In this document: piece by piece, positions 1 to 8,718 of the stretch
How positions within the stretch are numbered: position 1 is the stretch's first letter
How the letters are laid out: every line of letters begins with the position of its first letter
From: Rhizobium bangladeshense
GTDB taxonomy: Bacteria > Pseudomonadota > Alphaproteobacteria > Rhizobiales > Rhizobiaceae
DNA: 64,000 bases
Assembly: GCF_017357245.1 (NCBI RefSeq)
Contig: NZ_CP071612.1
Location: 2,173,001 to 2,237,000 of the forward strand
Reading direction: 5' to 3'
Position numbers and translations under genes: made by a program
Notes under the pieces: generated by a model
The model's database searches: none
What the model was told of the DNA's origin: nothing
What the model saw: the letters and a program-made list of their open reading frames with translations, nothing else

Positions 1-983
1 TGCGCGAAACCGGCGCCGACATCATCCTCGGCAACACCTATCACCTGATGCTGCGCCCGACGGCCGAGCGTGTCGCCCGCCTTGGAGGCCTGCACAAGCT
101 GATCCGCTGGGAACACCCGATCCTGACCGACTCCGGCGGTTTCCAGGTCATGTCGCTGTCCGGCCTGCGCAAGCTCGACGAGCAGGGCGTCACCTTCAAG
201 TCGCATGTCGACGGCAGCCTGCATCATATGTCGCCGGAGCGCTCGATCGAGATCCAGGGGCTGCTCGGCTCCGACATCCAGATGCAGCTCGACGAATGCG
301 TGGCGCTGCCGGCCGAGCCGAGGGAGATCGAGCGAGCCATGGAAATGTCGCTGCGCTGGGCGGAGCGCTGCAAGGTCGCCTTCGGCGAGCAGCCCGGCAA
401 GGCGATGTTCGGCATCGTTCAGGGCGGCGATATCCCGGCCCTGCGTATCCGTTCGGCCGAGGAGCTGACCAAGCTCGACCTCAAGGGCTATGCCGTCGGC
501 GGTCTTGCGGTCGGCGAGCCGCAGGACGTGATGCTGAATATGCTGAAAGAGACGCTTCCCGTGCTGCCTGTGGAAAAGCCGCGTTACCTCATGGGCGTCG
601 GCACGCCGGACGATATCCTCAAATCCGTGGCCCGCGGCATCGATATGTTCGACTGCGTCATGCCGACCCGCTCCGGCCGCCATGGCCTGGCCTTCACCCG
701 CCGCGGTAAGGTCAATATCCGCAATGCCCGCCATGCTGAAGATATGCGCCCGCTCGACGAACGGTCGAACTGTCCGGCCTCGCGCGATTATTCGCGCGCC
801 TACCTGCATCACCTCGTCCGCGCCAACGAAGCCCTGGGCGGCATGCTGCTCTCCTGGCACAATCTCGCCTATTACCAGGAACTGATGCAGGGCATACGCA
901 AGGCGATCGCCGAGGGCCGCTTCGCCGATTTCACGGCCGAAACAATGGAGGAATGGGCGAGGGGCGATCTTGACCCTGTCTGA
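1..983 (+). CDS. tgt: tRNA-guanine transglycosylase, 5'-truncated by window edge
   Basis: Partial gene: the reading frame is already open at position 3 and 326 codons are visible; the family is usually about 375 residues, so some 50 N-terminal residues lie outside. The enzyme exchanges guanine 34 for a queuine precursor in GUN-anticodon tRNAs. Seen: DSGGFQVMS (active-site Asp), GGLAVGEP, and [14 protein letters not shown], which carries the nucleophilic Asp. The region before YSRAYLHHL, which normally supplies three zinc cysteines (CxCxxC), reads SNCPASRD, so only one Cys remains; the later zinc His (WHNLAYYQ) is kept. Family assignment is firm; the missing zinc cysteines are discussed as a finding. 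Confidence 0.96.
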   Translation, partial: RETGADIILGNTYHLMLRPTAERVARLGGLHKLIRWEHPILTDSGGFQVMSLSGLRKLDEQGVTFKSHVDGSLHHMSPERSIEIQGLLGSDIQMQLDECVALPAEPREIERAMEMSLRWAERCKVAFGEQPGKAMFGIVQGGDIPALRIRSAEELTKLDLKGYAVGGLAVGEPQDVMLNMLKETLPVLPVEKPRYLMGVGTPDDILKSVARGIDMFDCVMPTRSGRHGLAFTRRGKVNIRNARHAEDMRPLDERSNCPASRDYSRAYLHHLVRANEALGGMLLSWHNLAYYQELMQGIRKAIAEGRFADFTAETMEEWARGDLDPV

Positions 984-1006
984 TCGGCCGCGCTGTCATA
1001 CCGTGC

Positions 1007-1038
1007 CAGACGCGCAAAGGACGCTGTAACACTTTGAA
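1007..1038. repeat. Dispersed intergenic repeat, copy 1
   Basis: A 32-bp stretch just after tgt (core gcgcaaaggacgctgtaac) recurs with one mismatch at 48538-48569, also directly beside a gene. I recall this core as a common intergenic sequence in rhizobial genomes, but only the two copies here are seen. Confidence 0.6.
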
Positions 1039-1096
1039 TGAACGCATCGGCCCGATGCGCTAGCATCTTGCTGCGGCTTTTCGCCCGGGTGATTCG

Positions 1097-1489
1097 TCAG
1101 CGAGCGGCTGTACAACTCCCGACATCAGCCGGCTTGACGCGGCCAGCTTGAAGATCGCTCCACTGCGGTATTGACGGGTCAGGGCCGCCGATCGATGCCT
1201 CAAACGTCGCGCGGTCCACCTTGATAAGCCGTCCGCTCGACGTAATGCCGACCATTTCTTTCTTGTTGACGTAAGCCAAGCTGGCATTCAGCCGGCAGAA
1301 AAACCGCTTGCTGCCGTTGGAAACGACCCAGCCGTATCCACCAGCCTTTCCCTTGGTCAGTTTCCGACGGCGAAATTTTGCTGTGCAAGTCTTGAGAAGG
1401 ATTCCGCCTGCGCAACACCCGGTCTGGCGGCAAAGCCGATCATGAGGGCTGCGAGGAACCGCTTGAATGAAATAGGCATTGAGTATCAC
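1097..1489 (-). CDS. Hypothetical protein, probably secreted; reading frame likely broken
   Basis: The open frame encodes 130 residues of unrecognised sequence. Its C-terminal two thirds (from KGKAGGYGWVV, through FFCRLNASLAYV, to the end) look protein-like. The first 40 codons look less natural than the overlapping frame that starts at 1479 behind gggtgatactca. That frame gives a clear signal peptide (MPISFKRFLAALMIGFAA, cleavage after GVAQA) and stops at 1357. The simplest reading is a small exported protein whose signal peptide and mature part were separated by a single-base indel between about 1357 and 1410. No function is proposed. Confidence 0.45.
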   Translation of the reverse strand: MILNAYFIQAVPRSPHDRLCRQTGCCAGGILLKTCTAKFRRRKLTKGKAGGYGWVVSNGSKRFFCRLNASLAYVNKKEMVGITSSGRLIKVDRATFEASIGGPDPSIPQWSDLQAGRVKPADVGSCTAAR

Positions 1490-1557
1490 CCCGACAGAAA
1501 GACATGAATTCTGTATGTTCCGGCGGTGTTGAACAAAACCTTAGTCTGCAAAGAGCT

Positions 1558-1753
1558 AGATGTCCTTGCTGTCGGATCCGGCATGATCTCACGTTGATCC
1601 TGTAGCTGCCCTCCGGCCGGCGCGTGACCCCGATAAATGGCGCTCCGGTCCTTATGTCGCGGCCTGAAATCAGCGCCTCATTACCGAGCCATTATCGGAC
1701 GAGCGCTGCGGCCGAAGGCGCAGTTGCCGGGATGATAGACTAGCTCGTGTTCA
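1558..1753 (-). pseudogene. Decayed copy of the 3' half of the DUF4864 gene
   Basis: This stretch aligns with 2967-3183, the 3' half of the intact DUF4864 gene, with many substitutions and small indels. Shared blocks include gttgatcctgtag, gctgcggccgaaggc and ttgccgggatgatagac. No reading frame is preserved. With the tgt remnant that follows, it indicates an old duplication of the tgt/DUF4864 junction. Confidence 0.75.
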
Positions 1754-1755
1754 TG

Positions 1756-1797
1756 GCACGATGGAGGAATGGCCGAGGGGCGATCTGGACCGGGTTA
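1756..1797 (+). pseudogene. Remnant of the tgt 3' end
   Basis: The sequence atggaggaatggccgagggg and the bases after it (gcgatctgga) repeat the last codons of tgt (946-983) with a few changes, including loss of the tgt stop codon position. It lies directly after the DUF4864 remnant and just before the acyltransferase stop codon. Confidence 0.7.
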
Positions 1798-1801
1798 TAG
1801 C

Positions 1802-2866
1802 CTAACCCACCGATTGCGGGGCCGTAGAAGGTGGATTCGGCGAAACCATCATTTTGAGCTTCTTGCGCACGGGCTCGTCGAAGCAAACGGTGGCGATGCC
1901 AGCCACAATGAAAATTGCCATGACGACGACCATCCCGGCTGCTGGAGAGGCAGGAAGGTCGAAGCCCCTCCGCCGCAGCGAATCCAGCAGGCTGAAGATA
2001 GGCCCATGCAGAATATAGATCGGATAGGAAAGCCTTCCCAGCCAGCGGAATATCATTTCGATGAAGCCCGTCTGCGTCGTGCGCATTGCAACCCAAACGA
2101 TTGCCGGGAAAATAACAAGGCATATGAAGAGATCGAAATACGGGAATCCGAGGAATGCGCTGGCCGGAATGTTTGTGATCAGAATCAAACAACCACAGAC
2201 AAGGAGGCCGGTCATGTTGCCATTGGCAGCAGTCGGTTTCCCGACATTATGTAGCCTGCAGAGGCAGATCCCGAGCGAGAACGAGAACAGCACTCGCGAA
2301 AAGCCAAATCCTAAGTAGCCTGGCTGGTGGCCAATATCGAAATTGCCTCCGATCGATGCTCCATATGTGGTGATGCAGGCAGCCCCCAAGACGATGGTAA
2401 GCACGGTTCTGAACGATAGTCTGATCAGAACAAGGGCGAACAGCAATCCGGCCCAGAGCTCGAAGAAGAGCGACCAGCTAGGCCCGTTCAAAGGGAACGG
2501 CCCTTCTGGATTTGGGTTTGGGATGAACAGGAGCGCCCTCGGAAGAAGGCCTGCCAGCGGCTCCAGGCCGAATTGAAGCGCATAACTGAGAAGGCCAATC
2601 GGAAGCGAAAGAAGATAGAGCGGATAAAGCCGAATGATGCGCTGCAGGAGAAATCCTGCAGGCGAAATCTCTCCCGCCAACAATGGCTTTTCGTATGAAT
2701 TTGCGAGAACGACGCCGCTCAGAAGAAAGAAGAAGTCTACGCCTAGATAGCTGATATTTGCCGGCAGCGGGCCAAGGGTGCCACCCGTATGCAGGAACAT
2801 GACCATGATCGCTGCAATTCCCCGCAACGCTTCAAGAGCTGTGAAAAATTGCTTGCCAGTGTTCAC
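1802..2866 (-). CDS. Acyltransferase-3 family integral membrane protein
   Basis: About 354 residues. Acyltransferase-3 proteins sit in the inner membrane and move acetyl or other acyl groups onto surface sugars or lipids. Seen: the N-terminal FFTALEALRGIAA block with MVMFLHTGG (conserved R and catalytic-type H), then FFFLLSGVVLA, and about ten hydrophobic segments to the C-terminus. The GTG at 2866 is chosen because ccggaggg lies nine bases upstream; an ATG at 2962 would add 32 atypical residues. AT content is higher than in neighbouring genes, and decayed copies of both neighbours flank it, so it was probably acquired. The acceptor is unknown. Confidence 0.88.
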   Translation of the reverse strand: MNTGKQFFTALEALRGIAAIMVMFLHTGGTLGPLPANISYLGVDFFFLLSGVVLANSYEKPLLAGEISPAGFLLQRIIRLYPLYLLSLPIGLLSYALQFGLEPLAGLLPRALLFIPNPNPEGPFPLNGPSWSLFFELWAGLLFALVLIRLSFRTVLTIVLGAACITTYGASIGGNFDIGHQPGYLGFGFSRVLFSFSLGICLCRLHNVGKPTAANGNMTGLLVCGCLILITNIPASAFLGFPYFDLFICLVIFPAIVWVAMRTTQTGFIEMIFRWLGRLSYPIYILHGPIFSLLDSLRRRGFDLPASPAAGMVVVMAIFIVAGIATVCFDEPVRKKLKMMVSPNPPSTAPQSVG

Positions 2867-2968
2867 GGTAACGACCCTCCGGTGGCTCTTATTACCTTGG
2901 GAGGATTTCGAAATTGTTAGCGCAACGTCGCCGTGTAACCGGCCGGCTTCTGACGGCGACACACCGCG

Positions 2969-3397
2969 TCAGATACCCTTGCTGTCCGCATCGGGCATGA
3001 TCTGTACGCCGTTGATCCTGTAGGTGCCGTCCGGCTGGCGCGTGATCTGGTAGATCGCCGTCCAGTCCTTGCCGTCGCGGCCAGATATCAGCACCTCGTG
3101 ATAGATCAGCGCGCCATTGTCGATCGACTGGCTGCGGCCGAAGGCATAATTGCCGGGATGATAGACCGGTTCGTAGCTCTTCTTCACCATGGCGAAGAAC
3201 AGGTTCTTGTCGGGATACATGGCCTTGATGCCGGGGGCGGCGAAGGAATAGGCTGTTTCAGCATCGTCTTTAAGGAAGGCCTTGATCTGCTCCTCGATCA
3301 TCGTCCGTGTCGTGTCGATCGGGTCGTCGGCGCGGGCTGAGACGGTGCAGAGGAGGGACGCGGCACACAGGATGAAAACTGCGAAGAAGGCGCGCAT
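2969..3397 (-). CDS. DUF4864 domain exported protein
   Basis: 142 residues with an N-terminal signal peptide (FAVFILCAASLLCTVSARA). The mature part has the DUF4864 pattern: MIEEQIKAFLKDD, an AYSFAAPGIKAMYP block, SYEPVYHPGNYAFG, and a C-terminal strand region ending YRINGVQIMPD. The fold is probably NTF2/SnoaL-like; no enzymatic role is known. It is the last gene on the minus strand before tgt in the presumed ancestral order, and its 3' half is duplicated as a decayed copy at 1558-1753. Confidence 0.85.
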   Translation of the reverse strand: MRAFFAVFILCAASLLCTVSARADDPIDTTRTMIEEQIKAFLKDDAETAYSFAAPGIKAMYPDKNLFFAMVKKSYEPVYHPGNYAFGRSQSIDNGALIYHEVLISGRDGKDWTAIYQITRQPDGTYRINGVQIMPDADSKGI

Positions 3398-3487
3398 GGA
3401 TTATCTCCGGCTCTATCGGAGAAGATCCCCGACGGCAGCGAAGTGTAGGCGATTTCTGGCGTAATTCCAGCAAAACTGGGCAACGCC

Positions 3488-4753
3488 TTAAGACCAGCGC
3501 CGGAACAGCGCGCTGGCATTGACGCCGCCGAAGCCGAAGCCGTTGGTGATGGCATAATCCATCGCCAGCGGCCGCGCCGTCTTGCCGACGATATCGATGC
3601 CCTCTGTGACCGGATCGGCTTCATCAAGGTTGCGGGTTGGGGGCGCGATCTGGTCGCGCAGCGCAAGAATGGTGAAGATTGCTTCCAAACCGCCGGCCGC
3701 CCCGAGCAGATGGCCTGTCGCCGATTTCGTCGCGCTGACGGCGATGCCGCCGGCGCGGCCGAAGACCGTCCCGATCGCAGCGATCTCGCCTTTGTCACCG
3801 ACCGGTGTCGACGTCGCGTGTGCGTTGAGGTGCTTGACCTGTGAAGCCGGAATCTTCGCCTGCCTGAGTGCCGCCTCCATCGCGCGGCGCGCGCCGTCGC
3901 CATCTTCGGGGCCTGCGGTCATGTGGTAGGCATCCGCCGCCGTGCCGTAGCCGACGAGTTCGGCAAGCGGTGTAGCCCCGCGGGCCAGCGCGTGGTCCAG
4001 CGTTTCAATCACCAGGATACCGGCGCCTTCGCCCATGACGAAACCGTCGCGCGCCGTGTCGAACGGACGCGAGGCAAGCTCCGGTGTTTCATTGAAGCCG
4101 GTGGAAAGCGCACGCGCGGCGGCAAAGCCGCCGAGGCTCACCTTGTCGATGCACGCCTCGGCACCGCCGCAGATCGCCACATCGGCTTCGCCGGAGCGGA
4201 TCAGCCGCGCCGCATCGCCGATCGCTTGGACGCTTGCGGCACAGGCCGTCACCGGCGCGCCGAGCGGCCCCTTGAAACCGTAACGGATACTGACCTGTCC
4301 GGCGGCGAGATTGACGAGGAAGGAGGGCACGGTAAAGGGCGATAGCCGCCGCACGCCCCGAGCTTCGCCGATCCGCACCGCTTCGGCGATCGCTGGAAAG
4401 CCGCCGACCCCGGAGGCGATGATCGTTGCGGTGCGTTCGCGCGCAGCTTCGTCGGTCGGTATCCAGCCGGCCTGCTTCACCGCTTCCTCCGTCGCCGCCA
4501 TGGCGAACTGGATGAAGCGGTCCATCTTCTTCTGGTCCTTGGGCGTGATGTAACGGTCGGGGTCGAAGCCAGCCTCGGCATCCTCGACGGCGCGGGGAAC
4601 AATACCGCCGACCTTGGCTGACAGCTCGCCGACGACATCCTCCGGCAGCACCCTGAGACCGGATGCGCCGTCGATGAGGCGTTTCCAGGCGGGCTCGACG
4701 CCGGTGCCGAGCGGCGAGACAAGTCCCATTCCGGTGACAACGATGCGATCCAT
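3488..4753 (-). CDS. Beta-ketoacyl-ACP synthase II (FabF-type)
   Basis: 421 residues. Condenses malonyl-ACP with an acyl-ACP in fatty acid elongation. The three catalytic residues are present: Cys in VTACAASVQAIG, His in NAHATSTPVGD, His in KSATGHLLGAAGG; the C-terminus NGFGFGGVNAS is also typical. ATG at 4753 is preceded by agaggaga. The HxlR regulator gene ends 13 bases upstream, so the two are probably cotranscribed. No acyl carrier protein or other fab gene adjoins, so this may be an accessory ketosynthase rather than the housekeeping FabF. Confidence 0.92.
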   Translation of the reverse strand: MDRIVVTGMGLVSPLGTGVEPAWKRLIDGASGLRVLPEDVVGELSAKVGGIVPRAVEDAEAGFDPDRYITPKDQKKMDRFIQFAMAATEEAVKQAGWIPTDEAARERTATIIASGVGGFPAIAEAVRIGEARGVRRLSPFTVPSFLVNLAAGQVSIRYGFKGPLGAPVTACAASVQAIGDAARLIRSGEADVAICGGAEACIDKVSLGGFAAARALSTGFNETPELASRPFDTARDGFVMGEGAGILVIETLDHALARGATPLAELVGYGTAADAYHMTAGPEDGDGARRAMEAALRQAKIPASQVKHLNAHATSTPVGDKGEIAAIGTVFGRAGGIAVSATKSATGHLLGAAGGLEAIFTILALRDQIAPPTRNLDEADPVTEGIDIVGKTARPLAMDYAITNGFGFGGVNASALFRRWS

Positions 4754-4766
4754 GGCATTCTCCTCT

Positions 4767-5273
4767 CTATGCGTCGATGCCGAGATACCAGGCACGCATG
4801 CGGGCGATCCGCTCGTGCACCTCATCGTCGGCTGCGGGGCCAGCAATCAGGCTGGTGTTTTCGGGCGTTACTTCTTCGCCGGTTGCGGCATCGACCAGCA
4901 CTGTCTTGCGCAATTTGCCGGAAGCGGCGTCGCTGAGCAGAAAGGCGAGATCCTCTTCCGGAATGTGCCGGCTCCCCCAGGAAAACAACGCCATCAACAC
5001 AGGGAAGAAATCGCGGCCCTTCTCGGTCAGCAGATATTCATAGCGGGCGGGGCGCTGCTGGTAGAGCCGCCGTTCGAACAGGCCCTGGTCCGTCAGATGT
5101 TTCAACCGCCGCGTCAGGATGTTCGGGGCCACGCCAAGGCTTTTCTGAAACTCGTCGAAACGCGACAGCCCTTGGAAGGCATCGCGAAGGATCAGAATGC
5201 TCCACCAGTCGCCGACGCTGTCGAGCGCGCGCGCTGCCGGGCATTTGAACTGGCTGAAACTCGTCCGCTGCAT
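4767..5273 (-). CDS. HxlR-family winged-helix regulator
   Basis: 168 residues from the ATG at 5273 (MQRTSFSQFKCPAARAL). The HxlR domain covers roughly residues 10-100: WWSILILRDAFQGLSRFDEF, LGVAPNILTRRLKHL as the recognition region, then RPARYEYLLTEKG in the wing. The N-terminal Cys (FKCPAARAL) is at the position used by redox- or aldehyde-sensing members. It is immediately upstream of, and probably cotranscribed with, the FabF-type gene. An earlier ATG at 5315 would add 14 residues without a better ribosome site. Confidence 0.88.
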   Translation of the reverse strand: MQRTSFSQFKCPAARALDSVGDWWSILILRDAFQGLSRFDEFQKSLGVAPNILTRRLKHLTDQGLFERRLYQQRPARYEYLLTEKGRDFFPVLMALFSWGSRHIPEEDLAFLLSDAASGKLRKTVLVDAATGEEVTPENTSLIAGPAADDEVHERIARMRAWYLGIDA

Positions 5274-5315
5274 GGCGGATGTCACTAGATTAGTAACTAT
5301 CATCATGCAAGTCAC

Positions 5316-5512
5316 CTAGGCCAGAAAGCTCCAGGCCGCGCCGCCTTCGAAAAAGCGGGCGAGCAGGATGCCGGTGGCGAGCATGCTGGCCGCGACAAAG
5401 ATCCTTTCGCCTGATGTGCCGATATAGAGCGACCCGATTGCCGAAGAGAAGAGCGGTGAGGAAGTTCGCCCAGGCCAGGCGTGCGGAAGGGCCGGTCGCT
5501 GATGCCTTTGAC
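5316..5512 (-). pseudogene. Possible remnant of a membrane-protein gene (C-terminal end)
   Basis: On the minus strand a frame ending at 5316 reads IGSLYIGTSGERIFVAASML, then LLARFFEGGAAWSFLA. Upstream, a different frame continues in protein-like fashion (RLAWANFLTALLFG), suggesting a frameshift. No start codon or ribosome site is visible. It looks like the tail of a lost transporter (MFS-like) beside the HxlR regulator, but this is weak inference. Confidence 0.35.
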
Positions 5513-5672
5513 GAAATGCTACATGCCGTTGGCTAGGATTGCGCGGCGATGAAATTGGGATGTAGGCAATCCAGGGAAAAGGCTTCTTCCGGCCTGTATG
5601 AGTGGCGTCAAACGAGAATGTGGCCGGAACTATCCGGCCGGCAAGGGAAGGTTCTGGCCTTTCGCATGCTGC

Positions 5673-5861
5673 TTAGACGAAGCCCAGCGGCAGGTTCTCC
5701 AATTTCCTGTCGGCGCCGTAGTCGCGTTCATGCGGCGAGCGACGGCGGCCGTCACGGCGCGACGAAAGGTCGATTCGGTTTTCGACGAATATACCGTCGG
5801 GGTAGGTGCCGGTATCATGGCAGTCGGCGTCGATTTTTGGAGCAAGGATTTTCAGGATCAT
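5673..5861 (-). CDS. Small hypothetical protein (62 aa)
   Basis: 62 residues, rich in charged residues: MILKILAPKIDADCHDTG, then an Arg-rich middle (SSRRDGRRRSP) and LENLPLGFV at the end. It is not recognised. The start at 5861 is supported by a strong ggaggaa six bases upstream, which is the main reason to accept it over overlapping frames on the plus strand. The short plus-strand frame over the same DNA has no such signal. Confidence 0.5.
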   Translation of the reverse strand: MILKILAPKIDADCHDTGTYPDGIFVENRIDLSSRRDGRRRSPHERDYGADRKLENLPLGFV

Positions 5862-6055
5862 CGGGGGTTCCTCCACGGCGCAGCATCAACACTCGGAAAG
5901 GCCGCATGGTTCCGATCATAAACCCGGAATTATTAATAAATTAACCATAACTGCCGGTTGGGTGTCGAGCCCATGCAAACCGACGCGCCATGCATCCGCA
6001 TTGAAATGCCGCTGTCGTGGAACTCCTGATGCTGATCACCGTTGACTTGGCATGA

Positions 6056-6466
<411 letters not shown>

Positions 6467-6655
6467 TCTTCGCCCGATCCCGCAGATTGGCCGGCTCCTT
6501 CCCGGGGCCGGCTTGCGTCTGCATGACGGATTGATGACAAAACTGAAAAACAGCTGAAAACCTGAGATGTCTGATTGACATGGGAGCCTTCTAGAGAGGG
6601 CCGGAGAAGGGAGCGTCCATGACACGCTTCCAAGGTCTCGGAGACGCGCGCCCCC

Positions 6656-7486
6656 ATGAAAATCATTCAGATTACGGACACCCATTTCAGCCCCGGCAAG
6701 CCGCATTTCAACGGCAACTGGGCGCCGCTTCTGACCTGGATCGAAGACACCGGCGCCGATCTGATCATCCATACCGGCGATCTCACCGTAGACGGCGCCG
6801 ACAAGGACGAGGACATCGTCTTCTCAATGGATCTCATGCGCCAGGTATCGATCCCGATGCTGATCGTTCCCGGCAATCACGATGTCGGCCACCTCAAGGG
6901 CTCCGACCAGCCTGTCACCGCCGAGCGGCTGACCCGCTGGCGCAGCCTTGCCGGCGCCGATCGCTGGCTGGAGGATGCAGCCGGCTGGCGCTTCATCGGC
7001 TTGAACGCGCTGCTTCTCGGCCACGAGGACGACGAGGAGGAGGCGCAGTTCGAATGGCTCGAGCGAGCGCTTGCCAACAGGGGCGGGCGGTGCGTGGCGC
7101 TTTTCGCTCATAAGCCGCTGTTCGTGGATGCACCCGATGAAGGCGATACCGGTTACTGGAGCGTTCGGCCGGTTCAGCGCCAGCGGCTCTACGATCTGAT
7201 CGCTGCCCATGACGTGGCTCTTTTCGCAAGCGGCCACCTCCATTGGGCCTGGCAGGGCGGCTTCGGCAATACTCGGCTGACATGGGGGCCATCGGCCGCC
7301 TTCATCATCGATAAGATGGAGCGGGAAATGCCAGGCGAGCGCCTGATCGGCGCCGTTGTCCACGACTTCGATACATCGGTCGAAAGCACGATCGTCGCGG
7401 TGCCGGGCATGACCGCGCATGTGCTCGACGACGTCGTCCACGAGGTCTATCCCCAGGCAGTCAAGCAGCGAGAACCGGTGGAATGA
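6656..7486 (+). CDS. Calcineurin-like metallophosphoesterase (Icc/GpdQ-type)
   Basis: 276 residues with the full dimetal phosphoesterase motif set: DTHF near residue 8, HTGDLT, PGNHDVGH, FAHKPLF and SGHLHWAW. Members hydrolyse phosphodiesters such as cyclic nucleotides or glycerophosphodiesters. No signal peptide, so cytoplasmic. Its stop overlaps the start of the next gene (ATGA), giving translational coupling to an ABC importer, so hydrolysis of an imported phosphodiester is plausible but inferred. An alternative upstream ATG at 6619 is in another frame and does not give this protein. Confidence 0.93.
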   Translation: MKIIQITDTHFSPGKPHFNGNWAPLLTWIEDTGADLIIHTGDLTVDGADKDEDIVFSMDLMRQVSIPMLIVPGNHDVGHLKGSDQPVTAERLTRWRSLAGADRWLEDAAGWRFIGLNALLLGHEDDEEEAQFEWLERALANRGGRCVALFAHKPLFVDAPDEGDTGYWSVRPVQRQRLYDLIAAHDVALFASGHLHWAWQGGFGNTRLTWGPSAAFIIDKMEREMPGERLIGAVVHDFDTSVESTIVAVPGMTAHVLDDVVHEVYPQAVKQREPVE

Positions 7487-8718
7487 GCGCGCTCTCGCTT
7501 CGCGGCATCACGAAGTCCTTCGCCGGCAATCAGATCCTCAACGGCGTCAGCCTCGATGTCGATGCCGGCGAATTCATCGCGCTGGTGGGTCCCTCCGGCT
7601 GCGGCAAGAGCACGCTCTTGCGCGTCCTGGCCGGCCTCGATCATGCCGACCGCGGCGAGATCCTGATCGGCGGGAATGATATGTCCGGCGTGGCCGCGGC
7701 TGACCGAAACATTGCCATGGTCTTTCAGTCCTACGCGCTCTATCCGCATCTGACGGCGTCGCAGAATATTGCCGTGCCCCTGGCGATGCGCCGGCTGTCA
7801 AAGATGCAGCGGCTGCCATTCATCGGTTCGTTGCTGCCAGGTCAGCGTGCCACGCGCGCGGCGATCGCCCGCGACGTCCGCGATATGGCGACCTCGCTGA
7901 AGATCGACCATCTGCTCGACCGGAAGCCCGGCCAGATGTCGGGCGGCCAGCGCCAGCGCGTGGCGCTCGCCCGCGCCATGGTGCGCCAGCCGAGCGTCTT
8001 CCTGATGGACGAGCCGCTTTCCAATCTCGACGCCAACCTGCGCGTCCATGCCCGCGGCGAAATCGTCGACCTTCATCGGCGCGCGGGCGTGCCGACGCTT
8101 TATGTCACCCATGATCAGGCGGAAGCGCTGTCGATGGCCGACCGGGTGGCCGTGATGATGGGCGGCCGATTGCTGCAGATCGCAAGACCTGAGGTCATCT
8201 ATGACGATCCGGCCCATATCGAAGTCGCCCGCTTCATCGGCCAGCCGCGTATCAACCTGCTTCCCGCCTTTTCCGAAAACGGCGTCATCCTCTGCGGTGG
8301 CCTGCGGTTGATGCTCGACGATGCACCCACCGGCAAGATGCCGGTCACGCTCGCCATCCGGCCCGAATTCGTCTTTCTTTCCAGGAGCCGGCATGACGGC
8401 CTTGCCGCTCGAATTGAGCGCATCGAGTTCCTGGGCTCCGAAGTGATCCTCCATTGCCGGCTCGAAGCGATCGGCGAGACCGTCATCGCCAAGGTTCAGC
8501 CCTCTGAAGCGGCAGGCCTTGTCGCCGGCGATTCGGTCGGACTTCGCTTGTCGCCTGGCCGTACGCTGATCTTTGCAGAGGACGGCAGCCGGCTGGCCGG
8601 TACAGTTGCGACGGGGGATCCCGGGCTCGGCTCTGGCGATGCCGGGCTCGGCTCTGCCGATGCCGGTCTGGACGATAGTATTGCCGACAAAGCACAGCGG
8701 GAGCGCGCGCATGGCTAG
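7483..8718 (+). CDS. ABC transporter ATP-binding protein (UgpC/MalK-type)
   Basis: 411 residues. Walker A GPSGCGKST (residues 36-44), Q-loop FQSYALYPHL, signature MSGGQRQRVALARAMV, Walker B VFLMDEPLSNLDAN, H-loop VTHDQAEAL; then a regulatory TOBE-like C-terminal half. It energises the importer encoded next door. Between Q-loop and signature there is an extra stretch of about 25 residues compared with MalK (SKMQRLPFIGSLLPGQRA). The C-terminus carries three seven-residue repeats from a 21-bp DNA repeat. The start overlaps the phosphoesterase stop. Confidence 0.95.
   Translation: MSALSLRGITKSFAGNQILNGVSLDVDAGEFIALVGPSGCGKSTLLRVLAGLDHADRGEILIGGNDMSGVAAADRNIAMVFQSYALYPHLTASQNIAVPLAMRRLSKMQRLPFIGSLLPGQRATRAAIARDVRDMATSLKIDHLLDRKPGQMSGGQRQRVALARAMVRQPSVFLMDEPLSNLDANLRVHARGEIVDLHRRAGVPTLYVTHDQAEALSMADRVAVMMGGRLLQIARPEVIYDDPAHIEVARFIGQPRINLLPAFSENGVILCGGLRLMLDDAPTGKMPVTLAIRPEFVFLSRSRHDGLAARIERIEFLGSEVILHCRLEAIGETVIAKVQPSEAAGLVAGDSVGLRLSPGRTLIFAEDGSRLAGTVATGDPGLGSGDAGLGSADAGLDDSIADKAQRERAHG
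8617..8679 (+). repeat. Three in-frame 21-bp tandem repeats
   Basis: Units begin at 8617, 8638 and 8659 (gatcccgggctcggctctgg and variants) and encode DPGLGSG, DAGLGSA and DAGLDDS near the C-terminus of the ATPase. The first two units differ at few positions; the third is more diverged. Confidence 0.85.

Noticed and set aside
5549..5944. Plus-strand frame of 131 codons
   Set aside because: Arg-rich with no ribosome site; the opposite-strand frame at 5673-5861 has a strong site.
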